64,000 nt of DNA, from the NCBI RefSeq assembly GCF_029543245.1, contig NZ_JARQWV010000008.1, positions 1 through 64,000 of the forward strand. Reading direction: 5' to 3'. Within the stretch, counting starts at the first letter, position 1. Each line of letters opens with the position of its first letter. A program made the translations under genes and the position numbers. This stretch comes from Caulobacter endophyticus (GTDB lineage Bacteria > Pseudomonadota > Alphaproteobacteria > Caulobacterales > Caulobacteraceae). Positions 8,570-17,406 of this stretch are shown here, in pieces. The notes beneath the pieces were generated by a model. That model had not been told where the DNA came from. It saw nothing but the letters and a program-made list of their open reading frames with translations, and did no database searches.

Positions 8570-9778
8570 ATGCGAATTACCGGCGCCCGCGTGATCGTCA
8601 CCTCGCCAGGCCGCAACTTCGTCACCCTGAAGATCGAGACCGACCAGGGCGTCTACGGCATCGGCGACGCCACGCTGAACGGCCGCGAAAAGTCGGTCGT
8701 CGCCTATCTGGAAGACCACGTCATCCCGGTGCTGATCGGCCGTGACGCGCGCCGCATCGAGGACATCTGGCAGTATCTCTATCGCGGGGCCTACTGGCGT
8801 CGTGGGCCGGTGACGATGCGCGCCATCGCCGCCGTCGACGTGGCCCTGTGGGACATCAAGGCCAAGGCCCTGGGGGCGCCGCTGTACGACCTCTTGGGCG
8901 GGCGTTCGCGCGACGGCGTACTGGTCTACGGCCACGCCAACGGCAGCGACCTGGAAGACACCGTCGAGGCTGTCGGCCGCTATATCGACGCCGGCTACAA
9001 GGCCGTGCGGGCCCAGTCGGGCGTGCCGGGCCTGGACCTGGCCTACGGCGTGGGCCGCGGTGACATGTATTACGAGCCGGCCGACGCCACCCTGCCGACC
9101 GAGACCACCTGGGACACCCGCAAGTACCTGCGCTACCTGCCGACCCTGTTCGAGGCGCTGCGCAAGGAGCACGGCTTCGACGTGGCCCTGCTGCACGACG
9201 GCCACCACCGGATGACCCCGCGCGAGGCCGCGCAGCTGGGCAAGAGCCTGGAGCCCTACGACCTCTTCTGGCTGGAGGATTCCACGCCGGCCGAGAACCA
9301 GGAGGCCTTCCGCCTGATCCGCCAGCACACCACCACGCCGCTGGCCGTGGGCGAGGTGTTCAACACGATCTGGGACGCCAAGGACCTGATCCAGGAACAG
9401 CTGATCGACTACATCCGCACGACGATCGTCGGGGCCGGCGGCCTGACCCACCTGCGCCGCATCGCCGACTTCGCCTCGCTGTGGTCGGTGCGCACCGGCT
9501 GCCACGGCGCCACCGACCTGTCGCCGGTGACCATGGGGGCGGCGCTGCACTTCGACACCTGGGTGCCCAACTTCGGCATCCAGGAATACATGCGCCATTC
9601 CGAAGAGACCGACGCGGTGTTCCCGCACGACTACCGGTTCGACAAGGGCATGCTCTACGTGGGCGACACGCCTGGCCACGGCGTCGACATCGACGAGGCC
9701 CTGGCCGCCAAGTACCCCTACGAGCCGCGCCAGCTGCCGGTCGCCCGCCTGGAAGACGGGACGATGTGGAACTGGTAG
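8570..9778 (+). CDS. manD: D-mannonate dehydratase (enolase superfamily)
   Basis: About 402 residues from the ATG at 8570 ([23 protein letters not shown]), the length of characterised ManD enzymes. A GTG 16 codons upstream (8522) is an alternative, and neither has a clear ribosome binding site. The enzyme converts D-mannonate to 2-keto-3-deoxygluconate in hexuronate breakdown. Visible enolase-family features are the N-terminal capping domain ([43 protein letters not shown]) and barrel metal ligands in LLHDGHH, WLEDSTP and [17 protein letters not shown] and [10 protein letters not shown] are also typical. RspA-type relatives differ in activity, so low-efficiency gluconate dehydratases are an alternative. 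Regulation by the adjacent GntR operator is likely. Confidence 0.88.
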   Translation: MRITGARVIVTSPGRNFVTLKIETDQGVYGIGDATLNGREKSVVAYLEDHVIPVLIGRDARRIEDIWQYLYRGAYWRRGPVTMRAIAAVDVALWDIKAKALGAPLYDLLGGRSRDGVLVYGHANGSDLEDTVEAVGRYIDAGYKAVRAQSGVPGLDLAYGVGRGDMYYEPADATLPTETTWDTRKYLRYLPTLFEALRKEHGFDVALLHDGHHRMTPREAAQLGKSLEPYDLFWLEDSTPAENQEAFRLIRQHTTTPLAVGEVFNTIWDAKDLIQEQLIDYIRTTIVGAGGLTHLRRIADFASLWSVRTGCHGATDLSPVTMGAALHFDTWVPNFGIQEYMRHSEETDAVFPHDYRFDKGMLYVGDTPGHGVDIDEALAAKYPYEPRQLPVARLEDGTMWNW

Positions 9779-9875
9779 GGCGGTTCCGGGAGATCGGAGT
9801 TCAATACTGATCGTCATCCCGGCTTCATGTTCCGCTGAGCGGGGCTGAGGCCGGGAGATGCAGCCCCCTCCACCG

Positions 9876-9975
9876 AGCTTCCCCGCGAAGGCGGGGACCC
9901 AAGCTGGCTTTCAGGATGTGGCGCGGCCGCGGGTGATCCGGATACGCGGCTTGGATCCCCGCCTTCGCGGGGAAA
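9876..9975. repeat. BIME-like inverted repeat pair
   Basis: CCCCGCGAAGGCGGGG (9881-9896) and CCCCGCCTTCGCGGGG (9957-9972) are inverted copies separated by about 60 bases and flanked by GACCCAAGC and GCTTGGAT. The same arrangement recurs at 12789, 27851 and 38829, always between genes. Confidence 0.8.
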
Positions 9976-10046
9976 GTCGGGTTCGAGGGTACGGGATCCG
10001 GCTTCGAGCCGATCCGACCACGAGGTCGTGGCGGCCCCAAAACAGC

Positions 10047-10082
10047 AGAGGCGGAACGTCTGGGACGTTCCGCCTCTTTTTT
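10047..10082. terminator. Bidirectional intrinsic terminator
   Basis: A 13-base perfect stem (GAGGCGGAACGTC, 10048-10060, with 10064-10076) has six T residues on its right (10077-10082) and, read on the minus strand, GCTGTTTTGG. It probably ends the HU transcript from the right and any read-through from the mannonate dehydratase side. Confidence 0.8.
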
Positions 10083-10117
10083 CTTCGAGTTAGCCCCGAA
10101 GGCCGTTCCTGTCAGGA

Positions 10118-10396
10118 TCAGCCGTTGACGGCGTCCTTCAGTTGCTTGGCCGGCGTGAAGCCGACCTTCTTGCTGGCGGCGATCTCGATGGTCGCGCCCG
10201 TGGCCGGGTTGCGGCCGGTGCGGGCCGGCTTGTCCTGGACCTTGAACTTGCCGAAGCCCGGGATCGAGACTTCTTCGCCCTTCACGGCGGCGTCAGCGAT
10301 GGCCTTGAAGACGCCGTCGACGATGGCCTTGGCCTGGGTCTTGGTCAGCTTGTCGTCGCTGGCGACCAGAGCTTCGGCGATATCGGCGGTGTTCAT
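10118..10396 (-). CDS. hup: HU family DNA-binding protein
   Basis: A 92-residue HU/IHF-type nucleoid protein. It has the family length, the dimerising helices (TADIAEALVASDDKLTKTQAKAIVDGVFKAI), GFGKF and the DNA-clasping arm RTGRNPATGATIEIAASKKVGFTPAKQLK. A strong TAAGGAG lies 7 bases before the ATG. Homodimers bend and wrap DNA non-specifically. It is monocistronic, with a strong terminator at 10047-10082 downstream. The promoter region to its right contains an inverted repeat ACCAG-N5-CTGGT at 10424-10438 of unknown meaning. HU is the likely choice over IHF, since the sequence matches HU-beta types more closely. Confidence 0.93.
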   Translation of the reverse strand: MNTADIAEALVASDDKLTKTQAKAIVDGVFKAIADAAVKGEEVSIPGFGKFKVQDKPARTGRNPATGATIEIAASKKVGFTPAKQLKDAVNG

Positions 10397-10751
10397 GGAG
10401 TAACTCCTTATAGAATCGGGAGAACCAGACTGACTGGTGACATCGGCCTTGTCACGCGCCGCCCTGCGGCGTCAAGCGTTCGCCGCAACCGCCGGAAGGC
10501 CGCGAAAGCCTTGATCCGCCTGGTTGAACGGCCGATCCGGCCTCGATCCGGCGCGGGTTCGTCCCCTGGGTGGACGATTGGGTGAAGTTTACTCAGACAA
10601 TATGCATTGTTCGATAGATTGCATGTGCACGCATATCCGGATCATCAGGTGATTGACGACCATTGTTGCCGATTATACTCCGACAAATAGTCGGCAGCTG
10701 GCGAAGGCTGCTCCAGACGCCGCTCGAGACGGCGACGAGGGAAGAAGCAAG
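10397..10751. promoter_or_regulatory. Divergent promoter region of hup and the GH43 gene
   Basis: There are no genes in this interval. The left half should drive hup leftward. An A+T-richer stretch at 10585-10690 (for example ACAATATGCATTGT at 10598-10611 and a nearby TTGCATGTGCACGCAT) precedes the GH43 gene and could hold a sugar-responsive operator, but no regulator can be named. Confidence 0.4.
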
Positions 10752-12755
10752 ATGACGCCGAGCAAGCCTCACCGCGTATTCCTGGCCGGGCTGGCGGCGT
10801 TTCTGCTGGTGGCAAGCGCCGCGCCAGGCCTTGCGGGCGAGCCTGGCCCGCGCACCTGGACCGCCGACAACGGCGACGGAACCTTCACCAATCCGCTGTT
10901 CTACGACGAGTTCTCCGACCCCGACATGATCCGGGTGGGCGAGGACTACTACCTGACCGGCACGACCATGCACACGATGCCGGGCCTGCCGATCCTGCAC
11001 TCGCGCGATCTGGTGAACTGGCGGTTCGTCGGCTACGCGGCCGACAGGCTGGACCTTGGCCCGAACTTCCGGCTGGAGGGCGGCGAGGTCTACGGCCAGG
11101 GCTTCTGGGCGCCGAGCTTCCGCCATCACGACGGCGTCTTCCACATCTTCAGCAACGTCAATCGCGAGGCGACCTTCCACTTCACCGCCAAGAACCCCGC
11201 CGGGCCTTGGACGCGTACGCGGATGAAGCGGGGCTTCCACGATCTCTCCGTGTTGTTCGACGACGACGGCAAGGTCTACGTGGTCTGGGGCTATCGCGGC
11301 ATCCGCATGGCGCAGTTGAACGCCGACCTGACCGACATCGTGCCGGGCAGCGAGCGCGAGATCATCGCCCCCGAGCAGGGCATGGGCGAGGGGCTGCACT
11401 TCACCAAGGTCGGCGGCAAGTACTGGATCACCAGCGCCTGGTTCGACGGCATGATGCGGCTGCCTGTGGCGCGCGCCGATCGCCCGGACGGGCCCTATGA
11501 GGTCAATCGCGAGATCAGCGTCGGCGAGGACTTCGGCCTGGCCGAGGGCAATCGCCTGGAGGCCCCCAAGCCGCCGTTCACGATCATCCCGCCCGATCCC
11601 CGGCCGCGCGGCCGCACCGCCCTGCACCAGGGCGGCTACGTCCAGACGCCGGGTGGCGCGTGGTGGGGCTATTCGATGATGGACTACAATTCGGTGGGGC
11701 GGCTGACGGCCCTGTCGCCGGTGACCTGGAAGGACGGCTGGCCCTATTTCGGCCTGCCGGGGAACCTGGGCCGCAACCCGCGCACCTGGGTCAAGCCCGA
11801 CACGGGCGCCAAGGATGCGCCGCATGCGCCCTACGAGCGGGGCGACGACTTCTCGGCGGCCGTGCTCAAACCGATCTGGCAGTGGAACCACGTACCCGTC
11901 GACGCCCGCTGGTCGCTGTCCGAGCGGCCGGGCTTCCTGCGGCTGAAGACCCTGCCGGCCGCCGACTTCTGGACGGCGCGCAACACCCTGACCCAGCGTT
12001 CGATCGGTCCGGCGTCGCGGCCCCGCACGCTCCTGGACGCCTCGGGTCTGGTCGAGGGCGACGTGGCGGGGCTGGCCCTGTTGAACCTGCCCTATGCCTG
12101 GATCGGCGTGCGCAAGGTCGCCGGCGGGCTGGAGGTCGAGCAGCGCGACCAGCGCACGGGCCAGATCGCCAAGGCCAGGGTTTCGGGGACACGGATCTGG
12201 CTGCAGGCCGACGCCGACTTCATGGCCGAGACGGCGCGGTTCTCCTATTCGACCGACGGCAAGGCGTTCACGGCCTTGGGCGAGCCTATGGCCATGGTGT
12301 TCCAGCTGCGCACCTTCCAGGGCGTGCGCTACGGCCTGTTCGCCTACAACGAGGCCGGACGCGAGGGCGGTCACGCCGACTTCGACGCCTTCGAGGTGTT
12401 CGAGCCGCATCCGCGCGGCCTGCGCCGGCCGATCCCGGGTGGGCGCAAGGTGACGCTGGCGGCGCTGGGCCAGGAGAAGGTCGTGATTGTCGAGAAGCGG
12501 CCGCTGGGCCGGGCCTTGCTGCGCGGGCCGGAAGGCTATCTGACCGTCGCCGCCGACGGGACGATCAGCGCCTCTAAGGCGCGCGACGACAAGGCCCAGG
12601 CCTTCCAGTGGATCGAGACGCCGACCGGTGAGCTGGCCTTGATGTCGCTGGTCACCAACCGCTTTCTGCGAGTGTCGGAGGCGGGCGTCTGGACCGCCGA
12701 CAGCCCTGGACCTCAGTCCGATGGGCGGGATGGGGCGCGGTTCGTTTGGCGTTAG
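10752..12755 (+). CDS. Glycoside hydrolase family 43 (beta-xylosidase/arabinofuranosidase-like)
   Basis: A 667-residue secreted enzyme. The ATG at 10752 follows GGAAGAAG and opens a good signal peptide (KPHRVFLAGLAAFLLVASAAPGLAG); an upstream in-frame extension looks non-coding. The five-bladed propeller of GH43 is visible: DPDMIRVGEDYYLTGTT carries the catalytic base Asp, FHDLSVLFDDDGKVYVVWG the pKa-tuning Asp, and GNRLEAPK a plausible general-acid Glu. After about residue 360 follows a concanavalin-like C-terminal domain (DDFSAAVLKPIWQWNHVP) and an extra C-terminal segment (about 560-667) I cannot place. These enzymes cut xylose or arabinose side groups from xylan. It is divergent from hup and has no transporter beside it. 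Confidence 0.87.
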   Translation: MTPSKPHRVFLAGLAAFLLVASAAPGLAGEPGPRTWTADNGDGTFTNPLFYDEFSDPDMIRVGEDYYLTGTTMHTMPGLPILHSRDLVNWRFVGYAADRLDLGPNFRLEGGEVYGQGFWAPSFRHHDGVFHIFSNVNREATFHFTAKNPAGPWTRTRMKRGFHDLSVLFDDDGKVYVVWGYRGIRMAQLNADLTDIVPGSEREIIAPEQGMGEGLHFTKVGGKYWITSAWFDGMMRLPVARADRPDGPYEVNREISVGEDFGLAEGNRLEAPKPPFTIIPPDPRPRGRTALHQGGYVQTPGGAWWGYSMMDYNSVGRLTALSPVTWKDGWPYFGLPGNLGRNPRTWVKPDTGAKDAPHAPYERGDDFSAAVLKPIWQWNHVPVDARWSLSERPGFLRLKTLPAADFWTARNTLTQRSIGPASRPRTLLDASGLVEGDVAGLALLNLPYAWIGVRKVAGGLEVEQRDQRTGQIAKARVSGTRIWLQADADFMAETARFSYSTDGKAFTALGEPMAMVFQLRTFQGVRYGLFAYNEAGREGGHADFDAFEVFEPHPRGLRRPIPGGRKVTLAALGQEKVVIVEKRPLGRALLRGPEGYLTVAADGTISASKARDDKAQAFQWIETPTGELALMSLVTNRFLRVSEAGVWTADSPGPQSDGRDGARFVWR

Positions 12756-12788
12756 GACGTAATCGTCACAGCTTGAACCTCATCTTCC

Positions 12789-12894
12789 GAGCTTCCCCGC
12801 GAAGGCGGGGATCCAAGCGGCTTTACAGCGCTCTAAGACCAAGCTGATTAGCGCGCCGTGAATTCAGCTTGGGTCCCCGCCTTCGCGGGGATTG
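12789..12894. repeat. BIME-like inverted repeat pair
   Basis: CCCCGCGAAGGCGGGG (12795-12810) and CCCCGCCTTCGCGGGG (12875-12890) in inverted orientation, with the same flanking GAGCTT and AGCTTGG as the copy at 9876. It lies between convergent genes and could also act in transcript ending. Confidence 0.8.
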
Positions 12895-12918
12895 AGCGGA
12901 GTTTTGCGCCAGGGAAGA

Positions 12919-13068
12919 CTAAGCCGCGTCCAGCGCCGCCCGCTCCAGCACGTCGATGCGATCCGCCAAGCCGGGCGCGGGCCAGTCCAGCGCCGCCAGG
13001 GCCAGGTCGATGACGGGCGGGCGAGGCGGCGGGGCCGCCTCGATCGCGGCTTCAGCAAGCTCAGCCAT
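12919..13068 (-). CDS. Small hypothetical protein following the flavin monooxygenase
   Basis: A 49-residue frame starting 2 bases after the stop of the monooxygenase gene: MAELAEAAIEAAPPPRPPV, then IDLALAALDWPAPGLADRID and VLERAALDAA. It is alanine-rich, with a proline-rich hinge between two probable amphipathic helices. The tight spacing, the GCGGAATAG just upstream as a possible weak ribosome binding site, and the reading frame ending before the repeat element at 12894 favour a real gene. I do not recognise the family. It may be a chance frame in GC-rich DNA. Confidence 0.45.
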   Translation of the reverse strand: MAELAEAAIEAAPPPRPPVIDLALAALDWPAPGLADRIDVLERAALDAA

Positions 13069-13070
13069 CG

Positions 13071-14414
13071 CTATTCCGCCGCCAGCTGGCCGGGCGCGCG
13101 CGTCCAGCGGTTTTCGGGAACGGGCAGGCCGAGGTGCCCGCGCAGGGTGTCGTGCTCGTACTCAGTGCGGAACAGGCCGCGGGCCTGAAGGATCGGCACC
13201 ACCTGCTCGCGGAACAGGGCGAAGTCGCGCGGGCGCGTGACCCGCAGGATGAAGCCGTCGGCGGCCCGGCCCTCGAACCAGCGCTGGATCTCGTCGGCGA
13301 TGGTCTGGGGCGAGCCGACGAAGTCGCTGCGCCAGGTTCCGAACCGCTCGGCCGCCTGGCGCAGGGTCAGGTTCTGCTCGCGCGAGATCCGCACGATGCG
13401 CTCGGCGTGGCCCTTGTAGGCGTTGAGGCTGAGGCCCGAGACGTCGGGGAACGGCCCGTCCAGAGGGTACTGCTTGAAGTCGTGATAGCCGAAGGCGCGG
13501 CCAAGCTGGGTCAGCAGCTTGTCGATGCTGACGGCGCCGCGCTGGGCCTCGGCCAGGGCGCGGGCCTCCTCGTCGGTATCGGCGATGACGGGCGACAGGC
13601 CCGGCAGTACGCTGATGTGGTCGGGATCGCGCCCCTGCGCGGCCGCGCGGGCCTTGAGGTCGGCGTAGTATTCCTGGGCGTCCTCGAAGCCGTCGACCCC
13701 GGCGAACACCCCCTCGGCGATCCGGGCGCCCAGATCGCGGCCCGCGCCGCTGACCCCGGCCTGGAAGATCACCGGCTGGCCTTGCTGCGAGCGGCTCAGC
13801 GCCAGCGGCCCGGCGACGGAGAAATGCGGGCCCTTGTGGTTCAGAGCGTGCTGCTTGTCCTTGTCGAGGAAGACGCCGGCGGCCTTGTCGCGCGGGAAGG
13901 CGTCGTCCTCGTAGCTGTCCCACAGGCCCTGGACGACATCGACGAACTCGCCGGCCCGCTCGTAGCGCACGGCGTGGTCGAAGTGGGCGTCGCGGCCGTA
14001 GTTGCGGGCGGCGCCCTCCAGCCCCGTGGTCACCACGTTCCAGCCCGCGCGGCCCTTGCTGATGTGGTCCAGCGAGCCGAACTGGCGGGCCACGTTGTAG
14101 GGCTCCCAGTACGAGGTGGTCAGGGTGCCGACGAGGCCGATCTTCGAGGTCGAGACCGCCAGGGCCGACAGCAAGGTGAGGGGCTCGAGCCGGTTGAGGA
14201 AGTGCGGCGCGGTGTCGGGGGTGATGAACGGGCTGTCGACGATGAAGACGAGATCGAACTTGGCCGCTTCGGCCAGGCGGGCGTTGTCGATGTACCAGCC
14301 GATGTCGATGCTGGCGTCGCCGGCGAGGTCGGGATCGCGCCAGCTGGTGTGATCGGCGCCGACGCCTTCGAGGATGGCGCCGAGTTTCAGTTGGCGTTTC
14401 GCGGCCGTGGTCAT
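13071..14414 (-). CDS. NtaA/SnaA/SoxA-family FMN-dependent monooxygenase
   Basis: A 447-residue luciferase-like monooxygenase. The ATG at 14414 (MTTAAKRQLKLGAILEGVG) has CGGAGG upstream, and the longer frame at 14483 lacks support. Family signs are the TIM-barrel start LGAILEGVGADHTSWR, DPDLAGDASIDIGWYIDNARLAEAAKFDLVFIVD, the FMN-phosphate region SLDHISKGRAGWNVVTT and the substrate-loop stretch GVSGAGRDLGARIAEGVF. The family (nitrilotriacetate, pristinamycin, dibenzothiophene-sulfone monooxygenases) uses FMNH2 from a separate reductase and O2. It is the second-to-last gene of a minus-strand run. A flavin reductase gene lies far off at 38148. The substrate is unknown; a sulfonate- or sulfone-type compound is one possibility. 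Confidence 0.85.
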   Translation of the reverse strand: MTTAAKRQLKLGAILEGVGADHTSWRDPDLAGDASIDIGWYIDNARLAEAAKFDLVFIVDSPFITPDTAPHFLNRLEPLTLLSALAVSTSKIGLVGTLTTSYWEPYNVARQFGSLDHISKGRAGWNVVTTGLEGAARNYGRDAHFDHAVRYERAGEFVDVVQGLWDSYEDDAFPRDKAAGVFLDKDKQHALNHKGPHFSVAGPLALSRSQQGQPVIFQAGVSGAGRDLGARIAEGVFAGVDGFEDAQEYYADLKARAAAQGRDPDHISVLPGLSPVIADTDEEARALAEAQRGAVSIDKLLTQLGRAFGYHDFKQYPLDGPFPDVSGLSLNAYKGHAERIVRISREQNLTLRQAAERFGTWRSDFVGSPQTIADEIQRWFEGRAADGFILRVTRPRDFALFREQVVPILQARGLFRTEYEHDTLRGHLGLPVPENRWTRAPGQLAAE

Positions 14415-14567
14415 GTTCGCCTCCGTGTCTTGGCCGCAAGGCTTGCGGCGGGGGAGGGCGGGCGACAAATCAGGTGTTCTCAAGAGGCCTATTGGCGGCG
14501 TTCAACACCCTGCTCTCGCTCAGGTTTTCGAACGCCGCCGTCTGCTCGGCTGCAAGGCCGATCAGAA

Positions 14568-15401
14568 TTACTGGGCCGGGAAGTCGGTCGAGACGCTCAA
14601 GTCCCGCCAGCGTTCCAGCTCGGCCAGCCGCCGCGTATCGGTGTCGCGGATGATGCCGACGGCGTCGCTGCCCAGCGCGATGCGCAGCGGCGGCTCGTCC
14701 ATGGCGGCCACGGCGAGGATGGCCTGGGCGGCGCGGACCGGATCGCCGGGCTGATTGCCGTCATAGGCCGCCTGGCGACGGGCGGTGGCCCCGACCACGG
14801 CGTCGTACTCGGCGCGGCCGGCGCTCAGCGTCGTCGAGGCGCCGGCGAAGTCGGTGCGGAAGCCGCCCGGCTCGACGATGCTCACCTTGACGCCCACGAG
14901 GGCCATTTCCAGCGCCAGGCTCTCGGAGAAGCCCTCGACGCCCCACTTGGCGGCCGAGTAGGGCGCGCGGCCCGGCGCGCCGATCCGTCCGCCGACGGAC
15001 GACAGCTGGATCACGTGGCCCGAGCGCTGCTCGCGCATCAACGGGATCGCCGCCTTGGTGACGATGATCGTGCCGAACAGGTTGGTCTCGATCTGGCGGC
15101 GGAAGTCGTCGAGCGAGGTGTCTTCCACCGGGCCGACATCGCCGTAGCCGGCGTTGTTGACCACCACGTCGAGCCGGCCGAAGGCCGAGACCGCCAGGGC
15201 CACGGCGCGTTCGGCCGCGACCGGGTCGGAGACGTCGAGGGCCGCCAGCCGTACGGCGTCGCCGTGGCGGCCGGCGAGGTCTTGAAGCGCGCCGGGATCG
15301 CGGGCGGTGGCCACCAGATGGTCGCCGGCGGCCAGCACGGCTTCGGCGAGGGCCCGTCCGAGACCGCGCGAGGCCCCGGTGATCAGCCATGTCTTTGTCA
15401 T
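14568..15401 (-). CDS. Short-chain dehydrogenase/reductase
   Basis: A 277-residue SDR with every classical mark: nucleotide-binding TGASRGLG (residues 8-15), DVS acid stretch, NNAGYG, catalytic Ser in QLSSVGG, and YSAAK catalytic Tyr/Lys. The C-terminal half (SIVEPGGFRTDF, SLDDFRRQIETNLFG) matches the subgroup of extended-C-terminus oxidoreductases common near oxidative stress or detoxification genes. It acts on an unknown carbonyl or alcohol with NAD(P). A 153-base gap separates it from the monooxygenase downstream. The hydrolase upstream ends 22 bases away, so it is likely in the same transcript as the following minus-strand genes. Confidence 0.88.
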   Translation of the reverse strand: MTKTWLITGASRGLGRALAEAVLAAGDHLVATARDPGALQDLAGRHGDAVRLAALDVSDPVAAERAVALAVSAFGRLDVVVNNAGYGDVGPVEDTSLDDFRRQIETNLFGTIIVTKAAIPLMREQRSGHVIQLSSVGGRIGAPGRAPYSAAKWGVEGFSESLALEMALVGVKVSIVEPGGFRTDFAGASTTLSAGRAEYDAVVGATARRQAAYDGNQPGDPVRAAQAILAVAAMDEPPLRIALGSDAVGIIRDTDTRRLAELERWRDLSVSTDFPAQ

Positions 15402-15423
15402 GGGTGTTTTCCTGTCTCTGGAG

Positions 15424-16209
15424 TCACTGGGCCTTGGCGGCGGTTTCGATCAGGGCCGAGACGGCGTGCGGATGCGAGATCATCACGACGTGCGAGGCGC
15501 CGGGCACGGTCACCACCTGCTTGGCATGCGCGCGGTCGGCCATCCAGGCCATGGCGGCCGGCGGGATGTTGCGGTCGCCGCCGCCCCAGACCCACCAGGA
15601 CGGGATGGTCTTCCAGGCGGCCGAGACGGCCTTCTCGCCGCCGGCGGCGTCGGTCAGCGGGCGCTGGGCGATCGCCATCAGCTGGGCCTTGGCCAGCGGC
15701 ACGTCGGCGGCGAACTGGGCGGGGAACTTGTCCTGCTGGATATAGAGGTCGTGGACGCCGCCGGGCAGGTCGACCGGCTTGTCGAGGGCGGCGGGCAGGG
15801 TCGAGCCGGGGAACTTGCCGGTCAGGTCGAAGGTGCTTTCGCCGACCTCGGGGGCGAAGGCGGCGACATAAACGAGCGCCTTGACGTTGGCCGCGCCGTC
15901 GGCGGCGGCCGAGATCACCGTGCCGCCGTAGGAGTGGCCGACCAGCACGACCGGGCCGGGGATGGAATTGATCACCGTGCGCACGGCGGCGGCGTCGTTG
16001 GCCGCGCCGCGCAGCGGGTTGGCGGCCGACACGACCGGGTAGCCGTCGCGCCGGAGGTCGGCGACCACGCCGTCCCAGCTGCTGGAGTCGGCGAAGGCGC
16101 CGTGCACCAGGACGACCGTCGGCTTGGCGGCGGGCGGCGTAGCGGCTTGGGCGGCGGCGAAGCCGGTCAGGGCGAAGGCCAGGGAGAAGGCGAGGGCTTT
16201 CTTGGACAT
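15424..16209 (-). CDS. Secreted alpha/beta hydrolase
   Basis: 261 residues from the ATG at 16209 (MSKKALAFSLAFALTGFAAAQAA, a clean signal peptide; AAGGAGA lies upstream). The long N-terminal extension of the open frame is low-complexity and discarded. The mature part shows VVLVHGAFADSSSW (oxyanion loop), the nucleophile elbow GHSYGG, a late Asp in WGGGDRNIP and a His in GASHVVMISHP. This is the pattern of the EstC/salicylate-esterase-like hydrolases often found in stress-induced clusters with SDRs. Substrate unknown. It lies between the SDR and the redoxin genes on the same strand. Confidence 0.85.
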   Translation of the reverse strand: MSKKALAFSLAFALTGFAAAQAATPPAAKPTVVLVHGAFADSSSWDGVVADLRRDGYPVVSAANPLRGAANDAAAVRTVINSIPGPVVLVGHSYGGTVISAAADGAANVKALVYVAAFAPEVGESTFDLTGKFPGSTLPAALDKPVDLPGGVHDLYIQQDKFPAQFAADVPLAKAQLMAIAQRPLTDAAGGEKAVSAAWKTIPSWWVWGGGDRNIPPAAMAWMADRAHAKQVVTVPGASHVVMISHPHAVSALIETAAKAQ

Positions 16210-16288
16210 GGGGGTCTCCTTGAGGCGTGCGGAAGGGTTCGGCCGTGAGGGCCGTTCGGGTTGGCGTTTTGGGGGAGAGAGGCTCGGG

Positions 16289-17380
16289 CTAGCCGAAGGT
16301 GAAGGCGTAGGCGCGGACGCCGGGATCGAGGAACTCGATCGCAAAGCCGCGATCGCCGACGGGGCGCGACTGGCGGACGAGCTGATACATGCGGGGCCGG
16401 TCGATCACCCCGGTTCCGTCGGGCGCGACGTCCCAGCCGTGGTCGGACCCCGGAGTTTGGCCGTCGAGGCGTACGCGATAGCGCACCGGCCGGCCCGGCT
16501 GGTCGGGCGAGAGCACCATGTGCAGGTCGCGGGCGTGGAAGCGGCTGGCGACCACGGCGCCGGACGCGAGGCTGGTGGTGAACTCCTCGCCGGCCCGCCA
16601 GTCGCCGGAGAGGCCCCAGCGGTTGAGGTCGAGGGCGGCGGGCTGGCGGTAGGCCTTGGCGGCGTCCTGGCGCAGGCCGCCGGGCGAGGCGAAGGCGTCG
16701 GCCTTTCCCCAGCCGATGTAGCTTTCGGGCGAGCCCAGCTCGGCGAAGTCGGGCGCCGCCTCGGGACCGACGGCCCTGATCGGCGACAGATCCTGCGCGA
16801 TCGCCGGGCCGGGAACTTGCGCCAGCAGGGCCTGGATGCGCCGCTCGTGGCGGTCGTAGTCGCCTTCGCCCGCCGCATGGCCGTGCACCCGGCCGTCGGC
16901 GCCGACGAAGTAGAAGGCCGGCCAGGCGTTGTTGCCGTAGGCCCGCCAGATCCGCCAGTCGCTGTCGAGCACGACCGGGAACGGAACGTCCAGGTCGCCG
17001 AGGGCCTGGCGCACATTGGCGACGTCCTTCTCGAAGGCGAACTCGGGCGTATGCACGCCGATCACCACCAGGCCCCGGTCGCGGTAGCGCGTATGCCAGG
17101 CGCGCAGGTAAGGCAGGACCCGCAGGCTGTTGATGCAGGAATAGGTCCAGAAGGCGACCAGCACGACCTTGCCGGCCAGGGCCTTGGGCGTCGGCGCCGG
17201 GCCGTTCAGCCATTGCGGCGACAGGGAAAGGGCGTCCAGCGCCGAGGACGAGCCGCTGGCCCAGGCCAGGGCCTTGCGGGCCGGCGGCAGGCCGATGGCG
17301 GCGGCGACCGACAGCGGCGCGAGGCCGACGGCCGCGCCCTTCAGCCAGTCGCGGCGGGAGAGATGTTCGGATCGGGTCAC
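16289..17380 (-). CDS. Thioredoxin-like (DipZ C-terminal type) protein lacking the resolving cysteine
   Basis: A 363-residue protein with a twin-arginine-type signal (SRRDWLKGAAVGLAPLSVAAAIG). A TlpA/redoxin fold spans about 60-200 (GKVVLVAFWTYSC, VVIGVHTPEFAFEKD, DSDWRIWRAYGNNAWPAFYFVG). A second domain (about 230-363, GEEFTTSLASGAVVASRFHARDLHMVL) resembles the C-terminal half of DipZ-like proteins. Where relatives have CINC, this protein has CINS (17110-17160; codon AGC for the second position), so it keeps the attacking Cys but has lost the resolving one. It may act as a one-cysteine peroxidase or isomerase-like protein rather than a dithiol reductase. It is in the same minus-strand run as ohr. 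Confidence 0.8.
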   Translation of the reverse strand: MTRSEHLSRRDWLKGAAVGLAPLSVAAAIGLPPARKALAWASGSSSALDALSLSPQWLNGPAPTPKALAGKVVLVAFWTYSCINSLRVLPYLRAWHTRYRDRGLVVIGVHTPEFAFEKDVANVRQALGDLDVPFPVVLDSDWRIWRAYGNNAWPAFYFVGADGRVHGHAAGEGDYDRHERRIQALLAQVPGPAIAQDLSPIRAVGPEAAPDFAELGSPESYIGWGKADAFASPGGLRQDAAKAYRQPAALDLNRWGLSGDWRAGEEFTTSLASGAVVASRFHARDLHMVLSPDQPGRPVRYRVRLDGQTPGSDHGWDVAPDGTGVIDRPRMYQLVRQSRPVGDRGFAIEFLDPGVRAYAFTFG

Positions 17381-17406
17381 GATGACCGCTCCTTGAAAAC
17401 GAGGCT

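Noticed and set aside
10593..12410. A 605-codon minus-strand frame across the GH43 gene
   Set aside because: Mirror of the GH43 frame without any recognisable domain.
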